Shown: positions 37,741-48,861, numbered from the stretch's first letter. The stretch is 64,000 nt of DNA from Pseudonocardia asaccharolytica DSM 44247 = NBRC 16224 (GCF_000423625.1 NZ_AUII01000002.1:330111-394110), one strand, 5' to 3'. A program made the numbers and translations. Notes: generated from the letters alone by a model not told the origin.

Positions 37741-38088
37741 GTGGCGCAGATCCGCGAGATCAGGCTCATCGACGATCTGGACGGCGAGCCCGCCGAGGAG
37801 ACCGTCGAGTTCGGGATCGATGGCAAGAACTATGAGATCGACCTGTCGAAGGGCAATGCCGGAAAACTGCGAGATGCACTCGCGGCGTATGTCGCGGCCG
37901 CTCGCCGTTCCGGGCTGCGGCGCCGCGGATCGTCGGGCAGTGCGTCGAGTGGCGCGAACCGTCGCCCCTCGATCGACCGCGAGCAGAACCAGGCGATTCG
38001 CGACTGGGCGCGCAAGCGCGGGATGAAGGTCTCCGACCGTGGCCGGATCCCGGCCGAGGTGCTGGAGGCGTATCACCAGGAGAACTGA
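37741..38088 (+). CDS. lsr2: Nucleoid-associated H-NS-like protein Lsr2
   Basis: 115 residues. The N-terminal dimerisation domain ([32 protein letters not shown]) and C-terminal DNA-binding domain (IREWA-type helix, here [26 protein letters not shown], with the RGR minor-groove hook) are clear. Lsr2 binds AT-rich DNA and silences foreign genes. The start is GTG 37741; the open frame begins 39 bp earlier without similarity. The 80 bp before it are less GC-rich than the surroundings. It lies between lysS and clpC as in mycobacteria, here with one extra gene. Confidence 0.95.
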   Translation: MAQIREIRLIDDLDGEPAEETVEFGIDGKNYEIDLSKGNAGKLRDALAAYVAAARRSGLRRRGSSGSASSGANRRPSIDREQNQAIRDWARKRGMKVSDRGRIPAEVLEAYHQEN

Positions 38089-38186
38089 GTGCGGGGCGCG
38101 CTCCGCGGGGCCTGCCGGCTCAACCCGGCGGGCCCCGCGGCGTCTGCTCCGCCTAGGCTGGGGCTCGCGCCGGCAAGGAGGGGGCG

Positions 38187-38987
38187 ATGGGTCGCAGACT
38201 CACCAGCCTGCGGGTCGTGCGGACGGAGTGGCTCAGCCCGCGCATGATCCGCGTCGTCGCGGGTGGGGCGGATCTGGCGGACTTTCCCGACACGGACTAC
38301 ACCGACCGCCACATAAAGATCATCTTCCCGCGGCCGGGGGTCGCCTATCCCGACCCGCTCGATCTCGATCTCGTTCGCCGCACGTTCTCGCGGTCGCAGT
38401 GGCCACGCACCCGCACCTACACCGTCCGCGCTATCGACCGCGCCGCGGGCACCATGACCATCGACTTCGTCCACCACGGCGACAGCGGGCTGGCCGGTCC
38501 ATGGGCCGCGACGGCGCGACCCGGCGACCGGCTGCGCCTGCTGGGCCCCGGCGGGGCCTACGCCCCGCGGGCCGACGCGGACTGGCACCTGCTGGTGGGG
38601 GACGAGGCCGCGCTACCCGCCATCGCCGCGGCACTCGAACGGATCCCCGCCGGCGTCCCGGTGTCGGCGATCCTCCAGGTCGACGGCCCGCAGGAGCACC
38701 AGGACCTGAGCTCGCCGGGTGACGCGCGCATCACCTGGCTACACCGCCCCGAGCGGCTCCCGGACGCCGTGGCCGCGCTGCCGTTCCGGCCGGGTGACGT
38801 GCACGCGTTCGTGCACGGCGAGGCGGGTGCGGTCAAGCAACTGCGCAGGCATCTGCTCGCCGAGCGCGGCATCCCCCGTGACGCGCTGTCGATCTCCGGA
38901 TACTGGCGCCTCGGCCGCGACGAGGACGGGCTTTGCCAGGACAAGCCCGTCGAGCGAGCGGCACCGGAACCGATGACGGCCGGCTGA
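38187..38987 (+). CDS. Siderophore-interacting protein (FAD-dependent ferric-siderophore reductase, ViuB type)
   Basis: 266 residues. The FAD domain has WPRTRTYTVRAID and IDFVHHGDSGLAGPWAATARPGD; the C half has GDEAALPAIAAAL, HGEAGAVKQLRRHLLAE and the closing SGYWRLGRDEDG. Such enzymes reduce iron on imported siderophores. RBS GGAGGGG. It is unusual between lsr2 and clpC and may serve the siderophore made by the 3-9 kb cluster, but no iron box is seen at its promoter. Confidence 0.9.
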   Translation: MGRRLTSLRVVRTEWLSPRMIRVVAGGADLADFPDTDYTDRHIKIIFPRPGVAYPDPLDLDLVRRTFSRSQWPRTRTYTVRAIDRAAGTMTIDFVHHGDSGLAGPWAATARPGDRLRLLGPGGAYAPRADADWHLLVGDEAALPAIAAALERIPAGVPVSAILQVDGPQEHQDLSSPGDARITWLHRPERLPDAVAALPFRPGDVHAFVHGEAGAVKQLRRHLLAERGIPRDALSISGYWRLGRDEDGLCQDKPVERAAPEPMTAG

Positions 38988-39170
38988 ATCGGCCCCGAAC
39001 CATTTCTGGGGGCTCGCCGGGAATCCCAAGGCGTGGGACCGTGTTGACTTCTACCGTGTGCGCCGAGCGCGCGCACTGGAGGCGGTAGAGGCCGCTCGCC
39101 CGATACAGTGGTATGGGGCGTCCGCGGTGCAGCGCGCGCCGCACGAGGGCGCAGCAGGCAAGGAGTGCAC

Positions 39171-41720
<2,550 letters not shown>

Positions 41721-41732
41721 ACCACTCACGCC

Positions 41733-41767
41733 AAGGGCCGGTCCGGACACCGTCCGGGCCGGCCCTT
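41733..41767. terminator. Strong stem-loop terminator after clpC
   Basis: AAGGGCCGGTCCGGAC pairs with GTCCGGGCCGGCCCTT around a 3-nt loop: a 16-bp stem with one G-U pair. It begins 12 bp after the clpC stop and also faces the end of the minus-strand remnant at 41797, so it can work in both directions. Confidence 0.8.
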
Positions 41768-41796
41768 GTGCATCCCCCGCGTTTCCGCGGTCGGTG

Positions 41797-41997
41797 TCAC
41801 CGGGGAGGGACGAGGTGCGCCTGACCGACCGCGGCGTGCGCCGTCGCCGTCGGGTCGGGGTCGAATCTCCCGCTCCCCGGCGCGGGGTGACAGAGCAACA
41901 CGACCGGAGCGTCTGCCGGTGCATGCGGGGTCAGGTCGTAGATCGCGACCCGCCGGCCATCCGGGCGGGCGAGGGAACGCGGCGTCGTCGTCAACAT
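41797..41997 (-). pseudogene. Truncated alpha/beta-hydrolase remnant (N-terminal part only)
   Basis: 66 residues. The start LARPDGRRVAIYDLTPHAPADAPVVLLCHPAPGSGRFDPDP is a good match to the first strand and oxyanion loop (HPAPGSG) of alpha/beta-hydrolases, which are normally about 280-300 residues. After DPDPTATA the frame runs into AHAAVGQAHLVPPR and stops, with no nucleophile elbow or acid/His residues. Everything downstream up to the clpC terminator has been deleted. It lies downstream of the GAF-domain regulator gene on the same strand. Confidence 0.6.
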
Positions 41998-42056
41998 GCG
42001 GATCAGGTTGTGGTGGGGACGGTGACGCCGTGGTGTCACCGACTCGCGGGGAGGGG

Positions 42057-43520
42057 CTAGGGGAGGAGGGTGGTGGTGCGGGCGGTGAGCACGGCGCGGC
42101 GCGGGTCGGCCGCCGGAAGGACCCGCAGCAGCTGTCCGGCCAGCTCCGCGTCGGCCGCGCCGTCCGGGGTTCGCGCCAGCGCCCACATCTCGGTGGCGTC
42201 GCCCTGGTGCAGCACCGCGTTGCGGATCGCGGCGGCAAGCTGTTCCCGCTCCTCGCGCACCGCGGGCGCCTCGGAGGACGGCAGCAGCGGACCGCGATAG
42301 AGCTCCGCGGCCTCCCGCCGCCGGCCAGCGGTGAGCGCGGTCCGGACGCGCACGAAATCGGCCTCGACGCGGGTGTGCAGCCGGTAGGGCTGGGTGCGGA
42401 TCACGCTGGCCACGAGCGCGACCCGCAGCCGGTGCATCTCCGCCCGCACCGTGACGGCCTTGCCGGCGTCCCCGTAGAGGTCGGCGGCCAGCTCGTCGGC
42501 GGTGCGACCCTCCGGGTGCAGGGCGAGCACGGTGAGCAGCTCGGCGTGTCGCTGGGTCAGCTGCACGCGGCGGCCGTCGAGCCGCGCGGTGGGCCGCGCG
42601 GCTCCGAGAAACGGCAGCGTCAGCGACGGGAGGGCGCGGGTGCCCGGCCGCTGCACACGCAGCAGCCAGCCCTCGGCAAGGGGTTCGAGCAGCCCTTCCT
42701 CGTGGTCGGAGAGCCGAACCCGCTCACCCCCGCGCGGCAGCGTGACCCGCTCGGGCAACCACCCGGCGGGCTGCGTGGCAAGGACCCGGCCCTGCGGGCT
42801 GAGCAACGCGCCCGGTTCCCCGCGCAGCGCGACGAGATGCGGCATGTTCCGTTGCCGCAACTCCTCGTCGCGGACGGCGAGCCGGGCGGCCAGATGGTTC
42901 TCGGTCAGCCGGGCCGCCGCGATGACCAGCGCGAAGGTCGTCGGATGGAAGGTCTGCAACGGCCCGGTGACGTCGACGGCGCCGATCAGCTCCCCGGACT
43001 CGGGGTCGTGGAGCGGTGCGGCCGCGCAGGTCCACCTGTGGTAGGTGCGCACGAGATGCTCGGCGGAGTGGATCTGTACCGCGCTGTCGGCGGCGAGCGC
43101 CGTGCCCATTGCGTTGGTGCCGATGCAGTCCTCGCTCCACCGGGTGCCCTCGACGATCCCGACCTGCTCGGCGCGCCGCAGGACGTCGCGGTGACCTTCC
43201 CGCCAGAGGATATGCCCCTGCACGTCGGTCACGATCATCATGTGCATGGCCTCGTCGGCGATGCCGAGCAGGGTGTCGCGCAGCAGCGGCAGGACGGGGG
43301 CGAGCGGGTGGTGGCTGCGCACCTCCTCGACCTCGCGATACCGGTAGACCAGCGGCGGCTCGTCCCGCTCCGGATCGACACGTGCGGCAAGCGAACGCTG
43401 CCAGGACTCGGACACGATCGACCGCGGCACGGCCGGGGTCTCATCGCCGCTCAGTACCGCGTCCCGGATTCGGGCCAGCAGCCGGGTGCGTTCGACCGGA
43501 TCGCTTGTCATATCCCTCAC
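42057..43520 (-). CDS. GAF-domain transcriptional activator (AcoR-like without AAA domain)
   Basis: 487 residues. An N-terminal segment (SIVSESWQRSLAARVDP ... HPLAPVLPLL) and GAF domain (WSEDCIGTNAMGTALA, HRWTCAAAPLHDPESGELIGAVDVTG) match the AcoR family sensor region. There is no AAA ATPase domain. Instead a winged-helix-like region (VQLTQRHAELLTVLALHPEGRTADELAADLYGD ... EMHRLRVAL) follows. It is divergent from an aldehyde dehydrogenase gene that it probably controls. The start could be GTG 43520 or ATG 43511; neither has a clear RBS. Confidence 0.85.
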   Translation of the reverse strand: MRDMTSDPVERTRLLARIRDAVLSGDETPAVPRSIVSESWQRSLAARVDPERDEPPLVYRYREVEEVRSHHPLAPVLPLLRDTLLGIADEAMHMMIVTDVQGHILWREGHRDVLRRAEQVGIVEGTRWSEDCIGTNAMGTALAADSAVQIHSAEHLVRTYHRWTCAAAPLHDPESGELIGAVDVTGPLQTFHPTTFALVIAAARLTENHLAARLAVRDEELRQRNMPHLVALRGEPGALLSPQGRVLATQPAGWLPERVTLPRGGERVRLSDHEEGLLEPLAEGWLLRVQRPGTRALPSLTLPFLGAARPTARLDGRRVQLTQRHAELLTVLALHPEGRTADELAADLYGDAGKAVTVRAEMHRLRVALVASVIRTQPYRLHTRVEADFVRVRTALTAGRRREAAELYRGPLLPSSEAPAVREEREQLAAAIRNAVLHQGDATEMWALARTPDGAADAELAGQLLRVLPAADPRRAVLTARTTTLLP

Positions 43521-43563
43521 TGCACGTCAGGCGGACGGCGGAACTCCATCCTGGTTCGTCCGT

Positions 43564-43582
43564 GGTAGTAAGGCAAGCCTGA
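43564..43582. promoter_or_regulatory. Possible iron-box-like palindrome upstream of the aldehyde dehydrogenase
   Basis: GGTAGTAAGGCAAGCCTGA shares 12 of 13 bases of its core (TAAGGCAAGCCTG) with the putative iron box at 9349-9367. It lies in the 182-bp divergent promoter region of the GAF regulator and the aldehyde dehydrogenase. The role is inferred only from this likeness. Confidence 0.3.
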
Positions 43583-43702
43583 ACATGATCAGCTTCTGCG
43601 AACTCCCTATTCGGATAGGTTCGCAGCTGCGGTGCAACGCCGCTGCAACCCCCGCATCTCTAGTGTCCCCCCTCACCCACATCGACGAGGGAAGGATGCA
43701 CG

Positions 43703-45226
43703 ATGGCCAGGTATGCGGCCCCGGGCGACGCCGGCAGCGTCGTCTCGTTCCGGTCCCGCTACGACCACTTCATCGGCGGCGAGTACGTCGCGCCGAAGCG
43801 GGGGCAGTACTTCGAAAACTCGACCCCGGTCACCGGACAGACGTTCACCGAGGTCGCCCGGGGCACGGCCGAGGACGTCGAGGCCGCCCTCGACGCCGCG
43901 CACGCCGCGGCCCCGGACTGGGGGAGGACATCGGCCACCGAGCGGGCCAACATCCTCAACAAGATGGCCGACCGCATCGAGGCGAACCTCGAGAAGATCG
44001 CCATCGCGGAGAGCTGGGAGAACGGCAAGGCCTGCCGGGAGACCCTGGCTGCCGACATCCCGCTCGCGATCGACCACCTGCGCTACTTCGCGGGCGCGAT
44101 CCGCGCGCAGGAGGGCGGCATCTCGCAGATCGACGACAACACGGTCGCCTACCACTTCCACGAGCCGCTCGGTGTCGTCGGCCAGATCATCCCCTGGAAC
44201 TTCCCGATCCTCATGGCGATCTGGAAGCTCGCCCCGGCGCTCGCCGCGGGCAACGCGATCGTGCTCAAGCCCGCCGAGCAAACCCCGGCGTCGATCCATG
44301 TGCTGCTGGAACTGGTCGCGGACCTGCTCCCGGCCGGCGTGCTCAACGTCGTCAACGGGTTCGGCGTGGAGGCGGGCAAGCCGCTCGCGCAGAACAAGCG
44401 CATCCGCAAGATCGCCTTCACCGGGGAGACCACCACCGGCAGGCTGATCATGCAGTACGCCAGCGAGAACCTGATCCCGGTCACCCTCGAACTGGGCGGC
44501 AAGAGCCCGAACATCTTCTTCGACGACGTCGCCGCCCAGCAGGACGCCTTCTACGACAAGGCGCTCGAGGGCTTCGCGATGTTCGCCCTCAACCAGGGCG
44601 AGGTCTGCACCTGCCCGTCGCGGGCGCTGATCCAGGGCGGGATCTACGACGACTTCCTCGCCCAGGCCGTCAAGCGCACCGAGCAGATCAAGCAGGGGCA
44701 CCCGCTCGACACCGAGACGATGATCGGGGCCCAGGCGTCCAACGACCAGCTCGAGAAGATCCTCTCCTACATCGACATCGGCCGGCAGGAGGGTGCGCGG
44801 ATCCTCACCGGCGGCGAGCGCGCCGACCTCGGGGGCGAGCTGTCCGGCGGCTACTACATGCAGCCGACGGTCTTCGAGGGTGACAACTCGATGCGGATCT
44901 TCCAGGAGGAGATCTTCGGCCCGGTGGTGTCGGTGACCCGCTTCGCCGACTACGACGACGCCATGAAGATCGCCAACGACACGCTCTACGGGCTGGCCGC
45001 CGCCGTGTGGTCGCGCGACGGCAACATCACCTACCGGGCGGGGCGGGAGATTCAGGCGGGCCGGGTGTTCGTGAACAACTACCACACCTACCCGGCGCAC
45101 GCCGCGTTCGGCGGCTACAAGCAGTCCGGAATCGGGCGCGAGAACCACAAGATGATGCTGGACCACTACCAGAACACGAAGAACCTGATGGTCAGCTACT
45201 CGCCGGACGCGCAGGGCTTCTTCTGA
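43703..45226 (+). CDS. NAD(P)-dependent aldehyde dehydrogenase (ExaC/acetaldehyde type)
   Basis: 507 residues. Motifs: [47 protein letters not shown] (catalytic Glu), the catalytic Cys in [14 protein letters not shown] and [11 protein letters not shown]. It oxidises an aldehyde to the acid. The double-cysteine CTCPSR and the DUF779 partner gene directly downstream mark the acetaldehyde dehydrogenase group used in alcohol and diol metabolism. Likely activated by the divergent GAF-domain regulator. Confidence 0.95.
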   Translation: MARYAAPGDAGSVVSFRSRYDHFIGGEYVAPKRGQYFENSTPVTGQTFTEVARGTAEDVEAALDAAHAAAPDWGRTSATERANILNKMADRIEANLEKIAIAESWENGKACRETLAADIPLAIDHLRYFAGAIRAQEGGISQIDDNTVAYHFHEPLGVVGQIIPWNFPILMAIWKLAPALAAGNAIVLKPAEQTPASIHVLLELVADLLPAGVLNVVNGFGVEAGKPLAQNKRIRKIAFTGETTTGRLIMQYASENLIPVTLELGGKSPNIFFDDVAAQQDAFYDKALEGFAMFALNQGEVCTCPSRALIQGGIYDDFLAQAVKRTEQIKQGHPLDTETMIGAQASNDQLEKILSYIDIGRQEGARILTGGERADLGGELSGGYYMQPTVFEGDNSMRIFQEEIFGPVVSVTRFADYDDAMKIANDTLYGLAAAVWSRDGNITYRAGREIQAGRVFVNNYHTYPAHAAFGGYKQSGIGRENHKMMLDHYQNTKNLMVSYSPDAQGFF

Positions 45227-45573
45227 TGGCCGAGCGGGTCGCGCTGACACCGGCGGCCGCCGAGCTGCTGCGGAAGCTGACCGCGGTGCACGGCCCGCTG
45301 ATGTTCCATCAGTCCGGGGGGTGCTGTGACGGAAGCTCGCCGATGTGCTACCCGGCGGGGGAGTTCCGGACCGGTGACTCCGACGTCCATCTCGGCGACC
45401 TCGAGGTGGAGGGCATCGATCCGGTTCCGTTCTGGATGTCGGCGGCGCAGTTCGAGTACTGGAAGCACACCCATCTCACGGTCGATGTCGTGCCCGGCCG
45501 GGGCAGTGGGTTCTCGGTCGAGGCACCCGAGGGCGTCCGATTCCTGATTCGCTCCCGGTTGCTCCGCAACTGA
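45226..45573 (+). CDS. DUF779 protein, partner of the aldehyde dehydrogenase
   Basis: 115 residues. GPLMFHQSGGCCDGSSPMCYPAGEF with its paired cysteines is the family hallmark, and FWMSAAQFEYWKHTHLTVDVVPGRGSGFSVEAPEG follows. Its ATG shares one base with the dehydrogenase stop (TGATG), so the genes are translationally coupled. The exact role is unknown; the CC/C cluster suggests a metal or thiol function. Confidence 0.93.
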   Translation: MAERVALTPAAAELLRKLTAVHGPLMFHQSGGCCDGSSPMCYPAGEFRTGDSDVHLGDLEVEGIDPVPFWMSAAQFEYWKHTHLTVDVVPGRGSGFSVEAPEGVRFLIRSRLLRN

Positions 45574-45577
45574 CGCG

Positions 45578-45622
45578 GGCGGGTGTGGTGATGACCGCGA
45601 TGGCGGCATCGCCACACCCGCC
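45578..45622. terminator. Bidirectional stem-loop terminator
   Basis: GGCGGGTGTGGTGATG (45578-45593) pairs with CATCGCCACACCCGCC (45607-45622), 16 bp with one G-U pair and a 13-nt loop. It fills the gap between the convergent DUF779 and carbonic anhydrase genes. Confidence 0.8.
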
Positions 45623-45625
45623 TCC

Positions 45626-46114
45626 TCAGCTGACCTCGTTCAGCTTCCCCGTCGCGACGTCGAAGACGAACCCGCGGACCGAGTCCCGGTGCCACAGGAA
45701 CGGGCTCGCCTTGATCCGGGCGATGGACTGGCGGACATCGGCGACAGGGTCCGGGAATGACTCGGGCGCCCACCCCGGCTTGATTCCGGTCTCGTCCTGG
45801 ATCGAGCGCCGGAACTCGTCGTCGGTGAAGGTCAGCATGCCGCAGTCGGTGTGGTGGATCAGGATGATCTCGGTCGTGCCGAGCAACCGCTGGCTGATGG
45901 TCAGCGAGCGAATCGCGTCGTCGGTGACGACGCCGCCCGCGTTGCGGATGACGTGCCCCTCGCCCTCCCCCAGGCCGAGCATCCGGTAGACGTCCAGCCG
46001 AGCGTCCATGCACGCCACGACGGCGATGTGCCTGCTGGGCGGCATCGGCAGCGGACCGAAGAAGGACTCGGCGTAACGGGCGTTGTTGGCGAGCAGCTCA
46101 TCGGTGACGGACAT
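45626..46114 (-). CDS. Beta-class carbonic anhydrase
   Basis: 162 residues. The zinc site is Cys35 and Asp37 (VVACMDARLDV), His88 and Cys91 (ILIHHTDCGML). GHVIRNAGGVVTDDAIRSL is the conserved middle. It interconverts CO2 and bicarbonate, feeding carboxylases. The protein is short, as in the Rv1284/plant-type small beta-CAs. ATG start with an A/G-rich stretch GGGAGG upstream. Three copies of a 22-bp repeat lie just upstream in its promoter region. Confidence 0.94.
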   Translation of the reverse strand: MSVTDELLANNARYAESFFGPLPMPPSRHIAVVACMDARLDVYRMLGLGEGEGHVIRNAGGVVTDDAIRSLTISQRLLGTTEIILIHHTDCGMLTFTDDEFRRSIQDETGIKPGWAPESFPDPVADVRQSIARIKASPFLWHRDSVRGFVFDVATGKLNEVS

Positions 46115-46130
46115 CGTTCCTCCCCCTCCC

Positions 46131-46196
46131 CGCGAGTCGCGGTATCGACGCGCGCGAGTCGGGGTAATTGTGCGGGCGAGTCGGGGTATTCGCGAC
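46131..46196. repeat. Three tandem copies of the 22-bp GAGTCGGGGTA repeat
   Basis: CGCGAGTCGCGGTATCGACG, CGCGAGTCGGGGTAATTGTG and GGCGAGTCGGGGTATTCGCG have their GAG triplets at 46134, 46156 and 46178, an exact 22-bp period. They fill the gap between the sirtuin 3' end and the carbonic anhydrase start. Two copies with the same period are at the folB/folK junction. Confidence 0.85.
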
Positions 46197-46219
46197 GTCT
46201 CGCCGACCTCGGCGCCGTG

Positions 46220-47032
46220 CTATCCGCGGCCGGCCGGTCCCCGGAGGTGCTCGTCGAGGGCGAGCAGCGTCGCAGCCGCCGGGGCGGCGATCCCGACGCC
46301 TCGGCCGTGGCGGACGGCCGGCTCCCGCACATTGATCCGGACGAGCGCGCCCGACGACGCGGAGGCGAGCTCGGCCTGCCTGCGGACCGTGGGCACGGCG
46401 GTGCCCGCGCCGATCTCGACCACGGCGAGCCGGCGGCCCTCGGCGCGCAGCGATCGCAGCCAGCCGGTGTGCGCGTCGAGTTGCGGCTGCGTGCGGGCGG
46501 GATCCCAGGACCAGTCGCCGAACATGAGGATGTTCGGCCTGGCCAGGCCGCCGCAGGCCGGGCAGGAGGGCAGCGGTGCGGCCGCCCGCATGGTCATCGG
46601 GTCGACCTGCACCGAGGCGCCGTCGGCGGGCCACACCTGCTGTCCGCAGCCGGTGAGACACTGCAGGTGGTGGATCGACCCGTGGCATTCGGCGACCACG
46701 TCGTCGGCGAACCCGGCGCGCTGGAACTGGCCGTCGACGTTCGAGGTGAACACCCGCACCGGCCGCCGCGCCCACGCCCGCAACACCCCGAAGCCCTCGT
46801 GCGGCACCGTCGAGCGATAGAGCCCGAGGCGGTGGCCGTAGAAGCCCCAGGCCAGCTCGGGATCATCGGCGAAATGCACCGGATCGGCCAGCTCCTCGAA
46901 CCGCAGGCCCAGCGCCCGGTACGGCGGGTAGGCGCGCCAGAAGCCCTCGGGACCGCGAAAGTCCGGCAATCCCGAGTCGACACCCATGCCGGCGCCCGCG
47001 CAGATCAGCAGCGCGTCGGCGCCGCGCAGCAA
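46220..47032 (-). CDS. Sir2-family NAD-dependent protein deacylase
   Basis: 270 residues from the TTG at 47032. NAD-site motifs: LLICAGAGMGVDSGLPDFRGPEGFW, VFTSNVDGQFQRAG, and the His-base region ECHGSIHHLQC. A zinc-type cysteine set is CLTGCGQQ and SCPACGG. The typical N-terminus of this family begins about 10 residues earlier. The same frame contains a CTG at 47059 that overlaps the mhuD stop as CTGA and would give exactly that (LSELDRAAGLLRGADALL); no ATG or GTG is available. It is coupled to mhuD upstream. Confidence 0.88.
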   Translation of the reverse strand: MLRGADALLICAGAGMGVDSGLPDFRGPEGFWRAYPPYRALGLRFEELADPVHFADDPELAWGFYGHRLGLYRSTVPHEGFGVLRAWARRPVRVFTSNVDGQFQRAGFADDVVAECHGSIHHLQCLTGCGQQVWPADGASVQVDPMTMRAAAPLPSCPACGGLARPNILMFGDWSWDPARTQPQLDAHTGWLRSLRAEGRRLAVVEIGAGTAVPTVRRQAELASASSGALVRINVREPAVRHGRGVGIAAPAAATLLALDEHLRGPAGRG

Positions 47033-47055
47033 CCCGGCGGCGCGGTCGAGCTCGC

Positions 47056-47367
47056 TCAGGAGCCCGATGCGGTCGAGGACTGCACGACCTCGAACTCCAG
47101 GAGCGAGGACCCCGACGCCACCGGCCGGGCGCGCTCACCGGAGTGTGCCTGCATGGCCGGTCCGTTCAGCCAGGCCTGGAAGTCCTCCTCGGACTCCCAG
47201 TGCGTCACCACGAAATACCGCTCCTCGCCCTTGACCGGCCGCAACAGCTCGAAGGAGATGAAGCCCTTCTGGCCGTCCACGGCATGGAGCCGGTTGGCGA
47301 AGCGCTGCTCCAACTCCGGGCCGGCGCCCTCAGGGACCTCGATAGCGTTGATCTTCACGACTGCCAC
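47056..47367 (-). CDS. mhuD: Haem-degrading monooxygenase MhuD/HmoA type
   Basis: 103 residues, very similar in pattern to mycobacterial MhuD: VVKINAIEVPEGAGPELEQRF, then LLRPVKGEERYFVVTHWESEEDFQAW and ASGSSLLEFEVV. The haem-site residues Asn7, Trp66 and His75 are in the same positions. It breaks haem open to release iron without CO. The GTG start is preceded by a TAGCCT -10 box at 6 nt (leaderless). Its stop overlaps a possible CTG start of the sirtuin gene. Confidence 0.93.
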   Translation of the reverse strand: MAVVKINAIEVPEGAGPELEQRFANRLHAVDGQKGFISFELLRPVKGEERYFVVTHWESEEDFQAWLNGPAMQAHSGERARPVASGSSLLEFEVVQSSTASGS

Positions 47368-47863
47368 GGGTCCAGGCTATCGGCTCTGCCGCACCGGTCC
47401 GCGTGTCGACCAGCTCAACGCCGATGACTCCGGCCCGTACCGGCGGGAACGGGTGCAGCAGCGCGAACGCCGCGGCCGGCCGCTCGTGCGACAGCGTGCA
47501 GTGCGGAAGCCAGGCCCCGGGCAGATAGGCGGCGGCCGGGGCGCGCACCCTTCCGGTCAGCGCGTCATGGACCGCGGCGTGGACGGCCAGCAGCTCGGCG
47601 TCGACGATCGCGGCGAGCACGAGCTCGTCGTCGCGCCCCGCGATCGTTCCGAGGATGGCCAGCCACAGCGCGGGCAGGGCCAGTACCCGGAGCTCGTCGG
47701 CGAGCGCGGCGCGGGCAGCGGGCGGGATCGCGGCGGCCGCGGCGAACGTGACGGCCGGGCGGTCGGTGGGCACCGCGATCCCCGCGGCGCGCAGCCGCGC
47801 GCGCAGCGCGGTGAGCTCGGCGGCCGCGTCGTCGTCGAGACGGAACCGCACGCTGTGGCTCAT
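47330..47863 (-). CDS. 2'-5' RNA ligase/2H phosphoesterase-like protein with a degenerate first motif
   Basis: 177 residues. The fold pattern is of the 2H family: MSHSVRFRLDDDAAAELTALRARLRAAG, then RPAVTFAAAAAI where RPHITL is expected, and a good second motif WLPHCTLSH. Because the first histidine is replaced by alanine, catalytic activity is doubtful. The 3' end overlaps the mhuD start by 38 bp. Confidence 0.75.
   Translation of the reverse strand: MSHSVRFRLDDDAAAELTALRARLRAAGIAVPTDRPAVTFAAAAAIPPAARAALADELRVLALPALWLAILGTIAGRDDELVLAAIVDAELLAVHAAVHDALTGRVRAPAAAYLPGAWLPHCTLSHERPAAAFALLHPFPPVRAGVIGVELVDTRTGAAEPIAWTRGSREDQRYRGP
47374..47379 (-). promoter_or_regulatory. -10 box of mhuD (leaderless)
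   Basis: TAGCCT on the minus strand ends 6 nt before the GTG at 47367, inside the 3' part of the upstream 2H gene. Confidence 0.45.
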
Positions 47864-47894
47864 CGCCTCGTGAGCGTTGTGTCGTGCTGGGGCA

Positions 47895-48812
47895 TCACTC
47901 GCCGCTCACGGGGGTGCAGCCCAGGCTGAAGCGGCCGTCGGCGAGCTGTTCGGCCAGCCCGTCGACGAGCAGCGAGTCCAGGCAGCGGTCACGCTGGGCG
48001 GCATTGGACCAGACGGCGTCCAGGACGACCTTCTCGACCGGTGCCGGGGCTTCGCGCAGCACGTCGAGGAGCTTGCCGCGGACCTGTCGATCGGTGCCGG
48101 CATAGCCCTGCGGTGGCCGCCGCGGCCCGGTGTAGGCGGGACGCCCGGCGGCCTGCCAGGCGCATGTCCGGCGCGCCGGGCAGAGCTCGCAGCGCGGGTT
48201 GCGCGCGGTACAGACCACGGCCCCGAGCTCCATCAGCGCGGCGGAGAGCCGCGCAGCGGTCGCCTCGTCGGCGGGTAGCAGCGCCTCGACGTCGGCCAGG
48301 TCGGCTCTGGCTCTGACGGGGCCCGCGTCGCCGCGGCCGTGTACGGCGCGGGCGACGACCCGCCGGACGTTCGTGTCGACGACCGGGCAGCGCCGCCGGT
48401 AGGCGAACGCGGCCACCGCCCGTGCGGTGTAGCTGCCCACTCCGGGCAGCGACTCGAGCACGTCCACATCGGACGGGACGACGTCGTCGTGCTCGGTGGC
48501 GATCACCCGCGCCGCCTCGTGCAGCCGCAGCGCTCGGCGCGGGTAGCCGAGCTTCCCCCAGGCGCGCAGCACCTCGGCGCGCGGTGCGGCGGCGAGCGAG
48601 GACGGCAGCGGCCATTCGGCCATCCAGCGGGTCCAGACCGGCTCGACGCGGGCCACCGGGGTCTGCTGGAGCATGAACTCACTGACCATGACGCCCCACG
48701 GCGTGGTCTCGGCCCTGCGCCACGGAAGGTCTCGTGCCTGGGCGTCGAACCAGGGCAGGACGAGATCGGTCAGCGGAGGTACCGGCGGCGCCACGGCTGA
48801 TGATCGTGCCAT
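47895..48812 (-). CDS. mutY: A/G-specific adenine glycosylase
   Basis: 305 residues. The first-helix glutamate is in SEFMLQQTPVARVEP, the helix-hairpin-helix LPGVGSYTARAVAAFAY is followed by the catalytic Asp in PVVDTNVRRV, and the iron-sulfur loop is C-x6-C-x2-C-x5-C (CTARNPRCELCPARRTC). It removes adenine opposite 8-oxoguanine. The MutT-like C-terminal domain is reduced to a short tail. ATG 48812 is chosen as the start; the frame is open for 26 more codons. The next gene upstream is radA, 49 bp away; disA, usual beside radA, is absent. Confidence 0.94.
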   Translation of the reverse strand: MARSSAVAPPVPPLTDLVLPWFDAQARDLPWRRAETTPWGVMVSEFMLQQTPVARVEPVWTRWMAEWPLPSSLAAAPRAEVLRAWGKLGYPRRALRLHEAARVIATEHDDVVPSDVDVLESLPGVGSYTARAVAAFAYRRRCPVVDTNVRRVVARAVHGRGDAGPVRARADLADVEALLPADEATAARLSAALMELGAVVCTARNPRCELCPARRTCAWQAAGRPAYTGPRRPPQGYAGTDRQVRGKLLDVLREAPAPVEKVVLDAVWSNAAQRDRCLDSLLVDGLAEQLADGRFSLGCTPVSGE

Positions 48813-48861
48813 CGCCGTCGACGATCGTCCGGGGAGGGCGCCCCGCATCGCCCCGGAGTGG

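Noticed and set aside
39041..39170. TTGACT at 39044-39049 as the clpC -35 box with a ClgR site
   Set aside because: No -10 box lies at a suitable distance, and no GTTCGC-type ClgR palindrome is visible.
43610..43660. GTGCAAC/CTGCAAC direct repeats as an activator site for the GAF-domain regulator
   Set aside because: Only 6-7 bases match and there is no clear symmetry; I could not separate this from background.
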